Part shown: piece after piece, positions 1-6,102 of the stretch | How the letters are laid out: each line of letters begins with the position of its first letter | Numbering within the stretch: the first letter of the stretch is position 1 | DNA from: DATIBL01 sp035457505 | GTDB lineage: Bacteria > Patescibacteriota > Minisyncoccia > Phycocordibacterales > UBA6899 | Length of the DNA: 6,312 nucleotides | Reading direction: 5' to 3' | Assembly: GCA_035457505.1 (NCBI GenBank) | Contig: DATIBL010000076.1 | Coordinates: forward strand, 1 to 6,312 | Position numbers and translations under genes: made by a program | Notes under the pieces: generated by a model | Database searches by the model: none | The model's input: only the letters and a program-made list of their open reading frames with translations | What the model was told of the DNA's origin: nothing

Positions 1-996
1 GGCGCTTTGGGTTTCTCCCAGCAAGCGCTCGCCGGTTTTGGTATTACCCCTCCGTACGTTCGCAATGATACGCTCCGACCCGGTTCCGAATACACACAGG
101 AGATCATCATTGTGCGAAGCGACCCCGTCGAGGATCTGAATGCGGAGATCACGATGTATACTCCGGGGATCGAAACGTGGTTCTCTGTGGATCGCGGCAT
201 GAAGTTCGTGCTTCCGAAAGGTGAGAGTCAGGTTCGGATGAACATTACTGTCCGTGTCCCGGAAGATGCAAATCTCGGTTCCTACTCCGGGAACATCCGC
301 ATCCGCACTTCGTCGCTCCTTCCTCCAACCACCGGCGTGTCGCTCGCGCTTGGAGCGCAGATCGACGTACACCTCAAGGTTGTCGAGGAGATCTACGACT
401 TCTCTGTCCGCAGGGTCGAGCTTTTTGAAGCCGAGCAGGGCGTGAAGAAGTGGTGGCTCTATTTCCCTGGCAAGATCAAATTTGCGATGTACATCGAAAA
501 CATCGGCAACGTTCCTGCATTTCCGCCAAAAGTCCATTTTGATATCTATGATACGACCGGACAAACCAAACTCGAGTCGACCGAACACACAAACACGATT
601 GATCGCATCCTTCCGTTCAATACCAAGAAGGTGTATGCCTTTCTTCCAACCACCCTTCCTCCTGGCGGCTATCGCGCGAAGTACACGATCTATAAGCAAG
701 GAGAGGATGTTGCTCAACAGGGCGAGCTCTCTCTTTCGATCCTTCCGCACGGAACCATTCCTGATTATGAGGGCTACGGTTTTGAAGGACTCTCGATCGG
801 CGACAAGCTTTCCGTGATCGTCCCTGTCGTCCTCCTTCTCTTTGCGATCATTGGATTCTTCTGGGTGCGGATATCCGGACGAGGTCCGAGGAGGCCGCGA
901 CGGGAACGCAGAGACGACCCACCGTCGCGATCGACAAGCAGAAGCGCACCTCGGCATATTTCGGGCGGAGTCGTGGATCTTTCGCGGCGTAAATAG
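1..996 (+). CDS. Membrane-anchored surface protein with Ig-like domains (5' end outside window)
   Basis: The reading frame is open from base 1. The first possible start in view, TTG at 7, lies inside what reads as the end of a signal peptide (residues ...GFSQQALA, then GFGI, an AxA-type cleavage site), so the true start is upstream and the gene is cut by the window edge. Counting from that TTG, residues 11-125 form a beta-rich region that opens 'FGITPPYVRNDTLRPGSEY' and contains 'YSGNIRIRT'; this resembles NEW3/DUF916-type Ig-like domains of Gram-positive and archaeal surface proteins. A second beta region spans about 130-250. Residues 267-289 are one hydrophobic membrane segment, followed by a 40-residue tail very rich in Arg and Ser ending GGVVDLSRRK. 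The topology is therefore outside-facing N-terminus with a short basic cytoplasmic tail. No catalytic motif is seen. It lies 59 bp before gene 2, with dockerin and cohesin proteins following, so it may be part of the same surface assembly. The exact family is not certain. Confidence 0.8.
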   Translation, partial: GALGFSQQALAGFGITPPYVRNDTLRPGSEYTQEIIIVRSDPVEDLNAEITMYTPGIETWFSVDRGMKFVLPKGESQVRMNITVRVPEDANLGSYSGNIRIRTSSLLPPTTGVSLALGAQIDVHLKVVEEIYDFSVRRVELFEAEQGVKKWWLYFPGKIKFAMYIENIGNVPAFPPKVHFDIYDTTGQTKLESTEHTNTIDRILPFNTKKVYAFLPTTLPPGGYRAKYTIYKQGEDVAQQGELSLSILPHGTIPDYEGYGFEGLSIGDKLSVIVPVVLLLFAIIGFFWVRISGRGPRRPRRERRDDPPSRSTSRSAPRHISGGVVDLSRRK

Positions 997-1005
997 CATC
1001 CATGG

Positions 1006-1014
1006 TGGTATCAT
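1006..1014 (+). promoter_or_regulatory. Candidate extended -10 promoter of gene 2
   Basis: TGGTATCAT fits the extended -10 pattern TG-N-TATNAT. It lies just after the stop of gene 1 and would start transcription near 1021, about 35 nt before the ATG at 1056. No convincing -35 hexamer is found 16-18 bp upstream, which is acceptable for extended -10 promoters. It overlaps the first codons of the longer possible reading frame (ATG at 1002), which argues for the shorter start. The same CATGG context recurs before genes 3 and 5. This is pattern matching only. Confidence 0.4.
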
Positions 1015-1055
1015 TCGACCGGTCTCTGCACCCAGTGGCATGTTTGGCCGTCCTT

Positions 1056-2180
1056 ATGCGGATCGCATCCTTTGCGTTTTTGTTTTGTGCGCTACTTTTT
1101 CCATTGCACATTGCACAGGCGGCATTCGTCACGACCACGATCGAAATCTCAATTTGCGGCGACGGGATTCTGCAGTCGGATGAGTTCTGTGATGACGGGC
1201 TTTTCAACATCGGCGGCTATGGATCAACAACCGCCGAACGTCACTGCCTCCCTGGGTGCGACGCCTACGATGTGTATTGCGGGGACGGCATCTTGCAGCC
1301 GCTCTTTTCAGAACAGTGCGATGATGGAAATGCGATCCCTGGTGATTTGTGTTCGCTGACGTGTACGCAAGAACAGCCTCCGACGGCAACGGGAACGTTT
1401 GGGTTTCCTGCGGGCGGCGGAGGTGGCGGAGGCGGAGTACTGACGGGAACCGTGATCGCAAAGGCACAAACCCGCGTGATCATTCTCGGAAAGGCATACC
1501 CGAATACGACTATCAATCTCCTGAAAGATGGCCAGGCAATCGGTTCAGTGCAGTCCGATGCCGCCGCGGACTTCACCTACGAAACAAGCAATGTCACGCC
1601 TGGTCCGACCACGTTCGGATTTTGGGCAACCGATGGAACAGGGAATCGATCAATCACGTTTACGACGACATTTCAGGTGACGCAGAACGCGGTGACTACG
1701 GTATCGAACGTCTTTCTCCCTCCGACGATCGCGCTCGCGGAACGGAAGGTCGCACCGGGAGATATTGCCGCTACCGCCGGTGCGACAGCGCCGAATGCGC
1801 TCGTGTCGGTCTTTGTTGGAAAGGAGCAGGCGCCCCGCGCAACCGCATCATCCTCCGCTACGGGCGTCTGGAGCGCCGCATTTTCGACTGCTGGACTTGA
1901 GACTGAGGCCTTTCATACTGTTCGCGCAATGTTCGAACAGATCGGAACCGGATTTCAGGCAAAAAGCGGCTATAGTCAGGCCCTGAATCTTTATGTCGGA
2001 ACGCGCGATGTGGGCGGCGCCGTGAGTGCGGATCTTAATGGCGATGGCAGGGTAAACCTTGTCGATTTTTCCATCCTGCTCTTTCACTGGAATACTGATC
2101 ACGCCGAAGCCGATCTCAACGTCGATAGCCGCGTGAACCTGACGGACTTCTCGATCCTCCTTTTCAACTGGACGGGGTAG
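1056..2180 (+). CDS. Secreted cysteine-rich protein with C-terminal type I dockerin-like module
   Basis: The start at 1056 gives a clean signal peptide (MRIASFAF...HIAQA, cleavage after A22); an in-frame ATG at 1002 would add 18 residues that overlap the candidate promoter. The 374-residue product has these parts. Residues 34-103 hold two Cys-rich units of the type CGDGILQ...CDDG, the second being CGDGILQ...EQCDDGN..PGDLCSLTC, as in DUF4215/Myxococcus cysteine-rich repeats; the paired cysteines probably form disulfides outside the cell. Residues 120-127 are eight consecutive glycines, a flexible linker. Two Ig-like beta regions follow, roughly 129-225 and 230-320. Residues 324-374 are a dockerin-like pair of calcium loops, D326-L-N-G-D-G-R-V-N-L-V-D337 and D353-L-N-V-D-S-R-V-N-L-T-D364, each followed by FSILLF.W. 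There is no membrane anchor, so the dockerin is the likely attachment device, probably to the cohesin-like proteins of genes 3-5. No enzymatic motif is seen; the Cys-rich part may be a binding or adhesive head. Confidence 0.88.
   Translation: MRIASFAFLFCALLFPLHIAQAAFVTTTIEISICGDGILQSDEFCDDGLFNIGGYGSTTAERHCLPGCDAYDVYCGDGILQPLFSEQCDDGNAIPGDLCSLTCTQEQPPTATGTFGFPAGGGGGGGGVLTGTVIAKAQTRVIILGKAYPNTTINLLKDGQAIGSVQSDAAADFTYETSNVTPGPTTFGFWATDGTGNRSITFTTTFQVTQNAVTTVSNVFLPPTIALAERKVAPGDIAATAGATAPNALVSVFVGKEQAPRATASSSATGVWSAAFSTAGLETEAFHTVRAMFEQIGTGFQAKSGYSQALNLYVGTRDVGGAVSADLNGDGRVNLVDFSILLFHWNTDHAEADLNVDSRVNLTDFSILLFNWTG
2031..2171 (+). repeat. Duplicated dockerin calcium-loop segment
   Basis: Two 60-bp units (2031-2090 and 2112-2171) encode 20-residue segments identical at 16 positions: DLN.D.RVNL.DFSILLF.W. 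Their DNA has diverged at many silent positions, so the copies are old, as is usual for the two halves of type I dockerins. The first loop keeps N3, D5, G6 and D12; the second keeps N3, D5 and D12 but has Ser in place of the usual Gly at loop position 6. Confidence 0.8.
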
Positions 2181-2239
2181 GTGATGTTCCGATACCCACC
2201 GGAAAAGCTCACTGTTTTCTGCATGTCTCACATGTTCCA

Positions 2240-2248
2240 TGGTATGAT
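2240..2248 (+). promoter_or_regulatory. Extended -10 promoter of gene 3, placed for a near-leaderless transcript
   Basis: TGGTATGAT matches TG-N-TATNAT with one base off TATAAT. Transcription would begin about 7 bp downstream, near 2255, directly at the ATG at 2256. That ATG begins a good signal peptide and has no Shine-Dalgarno sequence, so motif and start position agree with a leaderless or near-leaderless mRNA. No recognisable -35 box is present. The promoter is predicted from sequence only. Confidence 0.45.
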
Positions 2249-2255
2249 AGGGCAT

Positions 2256-3296
2256 ATGCAATGGCGTCTCCCGAGGAGTGGTGCGGTGTTTTTGCTCTCG
2301 ATGATCACGGGCATTCTTGTCGCTCCGCTCTCTGTCTCTGCCGCAGCGCTCACGCTTGATCCGGAGGAGGCCACACTTGGTCCGGGTGATTCGATCTTGG
2401 TCACTGTTCGCCTCGATCCTGACCTTGAGGGAGAGTGCATCAATGCGGTCACCGGAGTCGTGTCTTTCCCGCCCGGAACGATCGATGCGGTTGCGTTTTC
2501 AAAGGGTGAATCGCTACTGACACTCTGGGTTGAGGAGCCGATCATCGATCGCGAGAAGGGCCTCGTGCGCTTTTCGGGAGGGATTCCTGGAGGATATTGT
2601 GGCCGCGTACTCGGTGATCCGGGTCTCACGAACATCATCGGGAAGATCGTCTTTGCCGTCCCTGGTTTCACTGTGGGCGCACCCGCCCCGAAGCAGACCG
2701 CCGATATTGTTTTCGCCTCGGGAACCGAGGTGCTCTTGAACGATGGTGCGGGGACGCCCGCATTGCTCACGTTCAAAAACGCATCGTTCGTTCGCGCGGA
2801 GACCGCACAGCGCACGCAGAATGATTGGCTCGACGCCGTGCGCGCAGATACGACCCCCCCCGATCCATTCACGGTCGAGATCCATCGCGACGCTGATGTG
2901 CTTGAGGGGAAGTATTTTGCCGTGTTCTCCACGATCGACAAGCAAAGCGGGATCCATCATTTTGAGGTGCTCGAAGAATCTCCGAAGCGGTACAGCTTGT
3001 TTGGGTCGAACCCACAAGATGCCTATGTTCCGGTCACGAGCCCCTATGTGCTCAAGGATCAGGCGCGCGGCGGAAAGCTTTTTGTACGTGCAGTCGATCA
3101 GGCGGGAAACAAGCGCGAGGCGGTCGTGCTTCCGGACGCATCCGCGAGCATTGATATCGATGCACTCCCGAAGGAGCCCGAGTCTGGTGCATCGTCTGAA
3201 ATTCCCGTATGGATGTTCCTTGCTGGTGGCGCGATCGTCCTCCTTGTTCTTCTTGCCATCGGAGCACTTATCGTCATGCGCATGCGCAGAACGTAG
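2256..3296 (+). CDS. Membrane-anchored cohesin-like protein with Ig-like domain
   Basis: The frame is open from a GTG at 2181, but the ATG at 2256 starts a proper signal peptide (MQWRLPRSG, then a hydrophobic core, with cleavage near SVSAA at residues 26-30), giving 346 residues. Residues 32-180 are a cohesin-like beta-sandwich: an opening strand LTLDPEEATLGPGDS, a central INAVTGVVSFPPG, LWVEEP at 90-95 and VRFSGGI at 104-110. Two cysteines (61 and 115) could form a disulfide. Residues 200-292 form an Ig-like domain of the type that follows 'DTTPPDPF' and contains SGIHHFEV and RAVDQAGN. Residues 318-340 are a single membrane helix followed by a six-residue basic tail (MRMRRT), a type I membrane topology. 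The cohesin-like part is clearly related to that of gene 5. Known cohesins bind dockerins, so the dockerin of gene 2, encoded 75 bp upstream, is the natural candidate partner. That pairing is inferred. Gene 4 follows closely and may share the transcript. Confidence 0.85.
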   Translation: MQWRLPRSGAVFLLSMITGILVAPLSVSAAALTLDPEEATLGPGDSILVTVRLDPDLEGECINAVTGVVSFPPGTIDAVAFSKGESLLTLWVEEPIIDREKGLVRFSGGIPGGYCGRVLGDPGLTNIIGKIVFAVPGFTVGAPAPKQTADIVFASGTEVLLNDGAGTPALLTFKNASFVRAETAQRTQNDWLDAVRADTTPPDPFTVEIHRDADVLEGKYFAVFSTIDKQSGIHHFEVLEESPKRYSLFGSNPQDAYVPVTSPYVLKDQARGGKLFVRAVDQAGNKREAVVLPDASASIDIDALPKEPESGASSEIPVWMFLAGGAIVLLVLLAIGALIVMRMRRT

Positions 3297-3329
3297 CTTT
3301 CTTATATGCGTGCGAGACTGCTCTTTTTC

Positions 3330-5036
3330 ATGAAGCGTTCGGTGATCGGGTATGCGGCCGCTCTGGCCGTCGCTCTCGCTGCTCCGCTTGCTGCCCATGC
3401 GGAGACTGCGATGTATCTTTCGCCGGTCATCTCGACCGTGGAGGTCGGCGGGGAACTTCATATCGGCGTGTTTGTCGACTCCGGAGAAGTTTCCCTGAAT
3501 GCCGCGGAAGGCGCACTTCGATATGATCCCGGAAAATTTCGTTTTGTCCGTGCGGATACTGCATCTTCGATCCTGAACTCCTGGACTCTGGTGCCGACGA
3601 ACGATACTTCGCTTGCAACGATCAAATTCGCTGGGATCGCATCAGCGCCGTATGTCGGAGCACGAGGACAGATTGCAGAGATCGTTTTTGAAGCCATCGG
3701 CCCTGGGGATGGCGAATTCGTTTTTGATAGCGCCGCTGCGGTCCACGCCGCGGATGGTTCTGGCGCAAATGTTCTCACGAAACTCGGCCGTGCCGCGTTT
3801 TCTGTCGTTCCCGCTGGAGGGGAGATCGCAGGAGTGAGCACGGTGCGCGATGCCGGGCTTTCCGATGAATCATCTGTGGGTGAAGTTGCGGGAGCGGTGA
3901 TCGAGACGACCGATCGAACGATCGCTTCCGAGACGCATCCGGATCCTGAGCGATGGTATGCTGCAACATCGAGCTCTCTGTCATGGAAACTTCTCGATGA
4001 TATCGTCGAGGTGCGCATGGGGCTTTCTGAGGATTCCGACGGAAGTGCCTCCGTGCGATATGTTCCGCCGACTGGAAGCAAAATCTTGCAGGATCTTGAG
4101 CAGGGGATCTCCTATTTTCATCTGCTTCGGATCGCAAGCGATGGTTCCGGTACGATCGAGCATTTTCCGCTTCGGATCGATAGTGATCCGCCGGTGCAGT
4201 TCTCTGTCGAGTTGATCGATCGTAATGATCCGACCGATCCGAACATTGCGTTCTTTGTCGTGGCGACGGACACTGTTTCCGGGATTGCTCGCGTGGAATT
4301 TGCACTCGACGGAGGAACTGCTGTTCCGTGGACAGATGATGGATCGCATCGATATACGATCACTGGCCTTGCGATCGGGACGCACAAGCTCATCGGTCGC
4401 GCCATCGATCATGCCGGAAATACTGCTTCGGTGGAGATCGAATTCGTCCTTGAAGGGATCGGTGCACCGTCGCTCTCGATGCCGAAGCGCGAGTGGAAGG
4501 AAGGCGAGATCATTTCCCTCGATGGAACGGCACCTCCGGAATCGACCGTCACGATCTCTGTTTCGCGGGGGCCGGAAACCATTCTGAGTGCGGTGATTCC
4601 TGCTGCAGCGGACGGAACATTTTCATGGACCGATTCCTCTCCTCTTGACCCCGGGGTTTTTCTTGTGAGTGCGATCGCCAGCGACGCGCGAGGTGCGCAG
4701 AGCGAGCCTGCGCAGGCGCTCGAGCTTGAGGTCATTCCGAGCATCTTCGGCGTTTTAGCTCGCCATCCGCTTCTTCCGTCTGGGATCGGGATCGTCGTAC
4801 TCCTTGCGTCTCTTGGCGGATGGTATTGGCTTCGCCGCGCGCGAGAAGACGATCATACTCTCGAAGACGACAAAGATCGCGAACCCGCTTTGCCGGAGAA
4901 AACTTCGATCATCTCGCGTCTCACGAAGGCCTCTGTTGGGAAAACCCATGCAGACCTGCAAACAAAAAGCGCCACCGGTTTTGTGGTGACGCTCGGTTCG
5001 CCGAAGGGCGGTGTTATCCGGAGAGGAGGGCGATAA
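3330..5036 (+). CDS. Large membrane-anchored cohesin-like multidomain surface protein
   Basis: The ATG at 3330 begins a textbook signal peptide (MKRSVIGYAAAL...AAHA, cleavage after A24), giving 568 residues. An in-frame ATG at 3306, only 9 bp after gene 3, would add eight residues; neither start has a Shine-Dalgarno sequence. Residues 27-160 are a cohesin-like domain (LSPVISTVEVGGELHIGVFV, NAAEGALRYDPGKF, GQIAEIVFEA), more divergent than in genes 3 and 5 and lacking the LW.EEP motif. After a Ser/Thr/Glu-rich linker (165-205) come an FN3/Ig-like region with 'SSSLSW' (205-285), an Ig-like domain with 'SDPPVQF', 'TVSGIARVEF' and 'RAIDHAGN' (286-378), and another Ig-like domain (379-470) resembling one in gene 2. 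A membrane helix at about 480-502 is followed by a charged cytoplasmic tail of 68 residues ending GGVIRRGGR. The tail is far longer than in gene 3 and could contact cytoplasmic partners. No catalytic residues are recognisable. The last 23 bp overlap the end of the convergent gene 5. Confidence 0.85.
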   Translation: MKRSVIGYAAALAVALAAPLAAHAETAMYLSPVISTVEVGGELHIGVFVDSGEVSLNAAEGALRYDPGKFRFVRADTASSILNSWTLVPTNDTSLATIKFAGIASAPYVGARGQIAEIVFEAIGPGDGEFVFDSAAAVHAADGSGANVLTKLGRAAFSVVPAGGEIAGVSTVRDAGLSDESSVGEVAGAVIETTDRTIASETHPDPERWYAATSSSLSWKLLDDIVEVRMGLSEDSDGSASVRYVPPTGSKILQDLEQGISYFHLLRIASDGSGTIEHFPLRIDSDPPVQFSVELIDRNDPTDPNIAFFVVATDTVSGIARVEFALDGGTAVPWTDDGSHRYTITGLAIGTHKLIGRAIDHAGNTASVEIEFVLEGIGAPSLSMPKREWKEGEIISLDGTAPPESTVTISVSRGPETILSAVIPAAADGTFSWTDSSPLDPGVFLVSAIASDARGAQSEPAQALELEVIPSIFGVLARHPLLPSGIGIVVLLASLGGWYWLRRAREDDHTLEDDKDREPALPEKTSIISRLTKASVGKTHADLQTKSATGFVVTLGSPKGGVIRRGGR

Positions 5037-5661
5037 GCGCGCGCACATCACTCCAGTCTATGCGACCGTCTTGGTCGAGATCGTATCGCGGCTGATATGC
5101 GCGAAATGTGGCGAGATAGAGCGCATTCAAGTCGGCAAGACTCAGCACTGCGTCATTGTTGATGTCTGGTGTCGGTGCGCCAGCTTTTCTCACATACAGG
5201 AGAAGGGGATCGACAGGAACAAAATGGTTCGTACCTTTTCCGTCACGAGCGAGAAGCATACCGTTCTCGATCGTGAACATCAGGCGACCTGATTGTCTTG
5301 CGAGCGTATTGAACGCGAGTACGCGCGCGTTCCCAGAGAATCCTCCGTCGGTCAGAATCCCTCCGCTAAAGGCGAGTCGTCCGGTCGAGTTTGAAGGGTA
5401 GGGCTCTTCTGCCCAGAGATCGACGATCGAACGATCAATGTCGACATTCTCGATCGACATCGCACCGCGCGGATACGAGATCGCTCCTCCGACGGCGTTA
5501 ATGTTTGTTGTTGCATTTACGCGCAGCTCGATCGGAAGAATCGCTCCCTCTTCCATGAAGACGGAACCCTCGGGTACAAAGACAAAGGTATTTTTTTTGG
5601 TCGGCGCGCTTGAGTTGAGGAGCAGAAGAAAGATGACCGGAGTCCCGATTGCGAGCTTCAT
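5014..5661 (-). CDS. Small secreted protein combining a cohesin-like domain and a dockerin-like module
   Basis: The ATG at 5661 gives a compact signal peptide (MKLAIGTPVIFLLLLNSSA) and a 215-residue product; an in-frame ATG at 5691 would add ten residues and cannot be excluded. Residues 25-150 match the cohesin-like domain of gene 3: INAVGGAISYPRG at 54-66, LWAEEP at 82-87, RLAFSGGI at 95-102. Residues 165-215 are dockerin-like, with loops D166-I-N-N-D-A-V-L-S-L-A-D177 and D194-L-D-Q-D-G-R-I-D-W-S-D205; the second has ideal calcium ligands at loop positions 1, 3, 5, 9 and 12. There is no membrane anchor. A protein that carries both partners could link one surface cohesin to another dockerin, or assemble head to tail. 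It lies on the opposite strand to genes 1-4 and has its own candidate promoter and possible operators. Its final codons overlap gene 4. Domain calls are made by eye; the pairing is inferred. Confidence 0.85.
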   Translation of the reverse strand: MKLAIGTPVIFLLLLNSSAPTKKNTFVFVPEGSVFMEEGAILPIELRVNATTNINAVGGAISYPRGAMSIENVDIDRSIVDLWAEEPYPSNSTGRLAFSGGILTDGGFSGNARVLAFNTLARQSGRLMFTIENGMLLARDGKGTNHFVPVDPLLLYVRKAGAPTPDINNDAVLSLADLNALYLATFRAYQPRYDLDQDGRIDWSDVRALIALLSG

Positions 5662-5726
5662 ACGATGGTCGCTGTAGATGCGCGTGAGCATGCCTTCATT
5701 CTACGTGAAAATGATTTTTTCCGCTC

Positions 5727-5735
5727 CTTATACCA
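5727..5735 (-). promoter_or_regulatory. Candidate extended -10 promoter of gene 5
   Basis: Read on the minus strand, 5735-5727 is TGGTATAAG, preceded by CA as in the motif before gene 3. Transcription would start near 5720, about 30 nt before the ATG at 5691 and 60 nt before the ATG at 5661. The AAGGAG that overlaps this motif is not a usable ribosome binding site if the promoter is real, because it lies upstream of the start of transcription. The 21-bp inverted repeat at 5759-5779 lies just beyond where a -35 box would be. Confidence 0.4.
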
Positions 5736-5758
5736 TGAACGAAAGATGAAAAATAAGG

Positions 5759-5779
5759 CTTTGCAAACGGTTTGCAAAG
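5759..5779. promoter_or_regulatory. Perfect 21-bp inverted repeat, probable operator
   Basis: The arms CTTTGCAAAC (5759-5768) and GTTTGCAAAG (5770-5779) are exact reverse complements around a single G at 5769. With no loop to form an RNA hairpin, this is best read as a binding site for a dimeric DNA-binding protein. The core GCAAAC...GTTTGC recalls LacI/PurR-type operators, but those usually have a CG centre without an odd base, so no regulator family is assigned. It lies about 40 bp upstream of the predicted transcription start of gene 5, next to the -35 region. Confidence 0.6.
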
Positions 5780-5786
5780 ATATTGC

Positions 5787-5798
5787 CTTTCGCGAAAG
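5787..5798. promoter_or_regulatory. Perfect 12-bp palindrome CTTTCGCGAAAG, possible second operator
   Basis: CTTTCGCGAAAG equals its own reverse complement. Its centre is about 23.5 bp from the centre of the 21-bp inverted repeat, a little over two helical turns, so proteins bound at both sites would lie roughly on the same face of the DNA. Both sites begin with CTTT and end with AAAG but have different cores. A role as operator is inferred. Confidence 0.4.
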
Positions 5799-6102
5799 AT
5801 ACGGCATTTCTGAAAAAAATATGAACTGACCGGAATCGCAATTTTTGTTCTTGCCAAGCTCCAATTTTCATAGTTTATTTTTTCTCTGTTTTTCTTCATA
5901 TTGCAATTTTCGTTTCTCCGCGCGGTGATTTTCAAAAGGCCGAGGGGGTATATCTTTCTCTTTTGATTTCATCTTGGGGTCATTTTGCACGTTTTATGCG
6001 TGTCTCACGAATCAACGCGGCACATCGGGTGGTTTATTCGAATCACAACTTTGTTTTGTGCGAGATGTTCACACCTTCCCCCGAAAATATTGCTCCACAG
6101 CT

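Noticed and set aside
2187..2204. Hairpin TTCCG/CGGAA with an 8-base loop after gene 2, possible terminator
   Set aside because: The stem is only 5 bp and no T run follows directly; the nearest short T run is about 10 bases later.
3303..3308. TATATG upstream of the gene 4 start at 3330 as a -10 box
   Set aside because: It has no TG extension and no -35 box, and gene 3 ends only 33 bp before that start, so read-through from gene 3 is at least as likely.
2514..3461. Long minus-strand frame (315 codons) opposite genes 3 and 4
   Set aside because: It reads as charged, low-order sequence with no domain or signal peptide, and lies across two well supported genes, so it is a shadow frame.
4081..4440. 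GATC cluster as a replication origin feature of the oriC/SeqA type
   Set aside because: It lies in the middle of a coding region with clear domains, and no DnaA-box cluster or AT-rich unwinding element is seen beside it.
5724..5729. AAGGAG (minus strand) as the Shine-Dalgarno site of gene 5
   Set aside because: It is more than 30 nt from the nearest in-frame start (5691) and overlaps the candidate -10 element.
5760..5778. TTTGCAAA repeated twice as the start of a CRISPR or other direct-repeat array
   Set aside because: TTTGCAAA is itself a palindrome and the two copies are the arms of one inverted repeat; no further copies follow.
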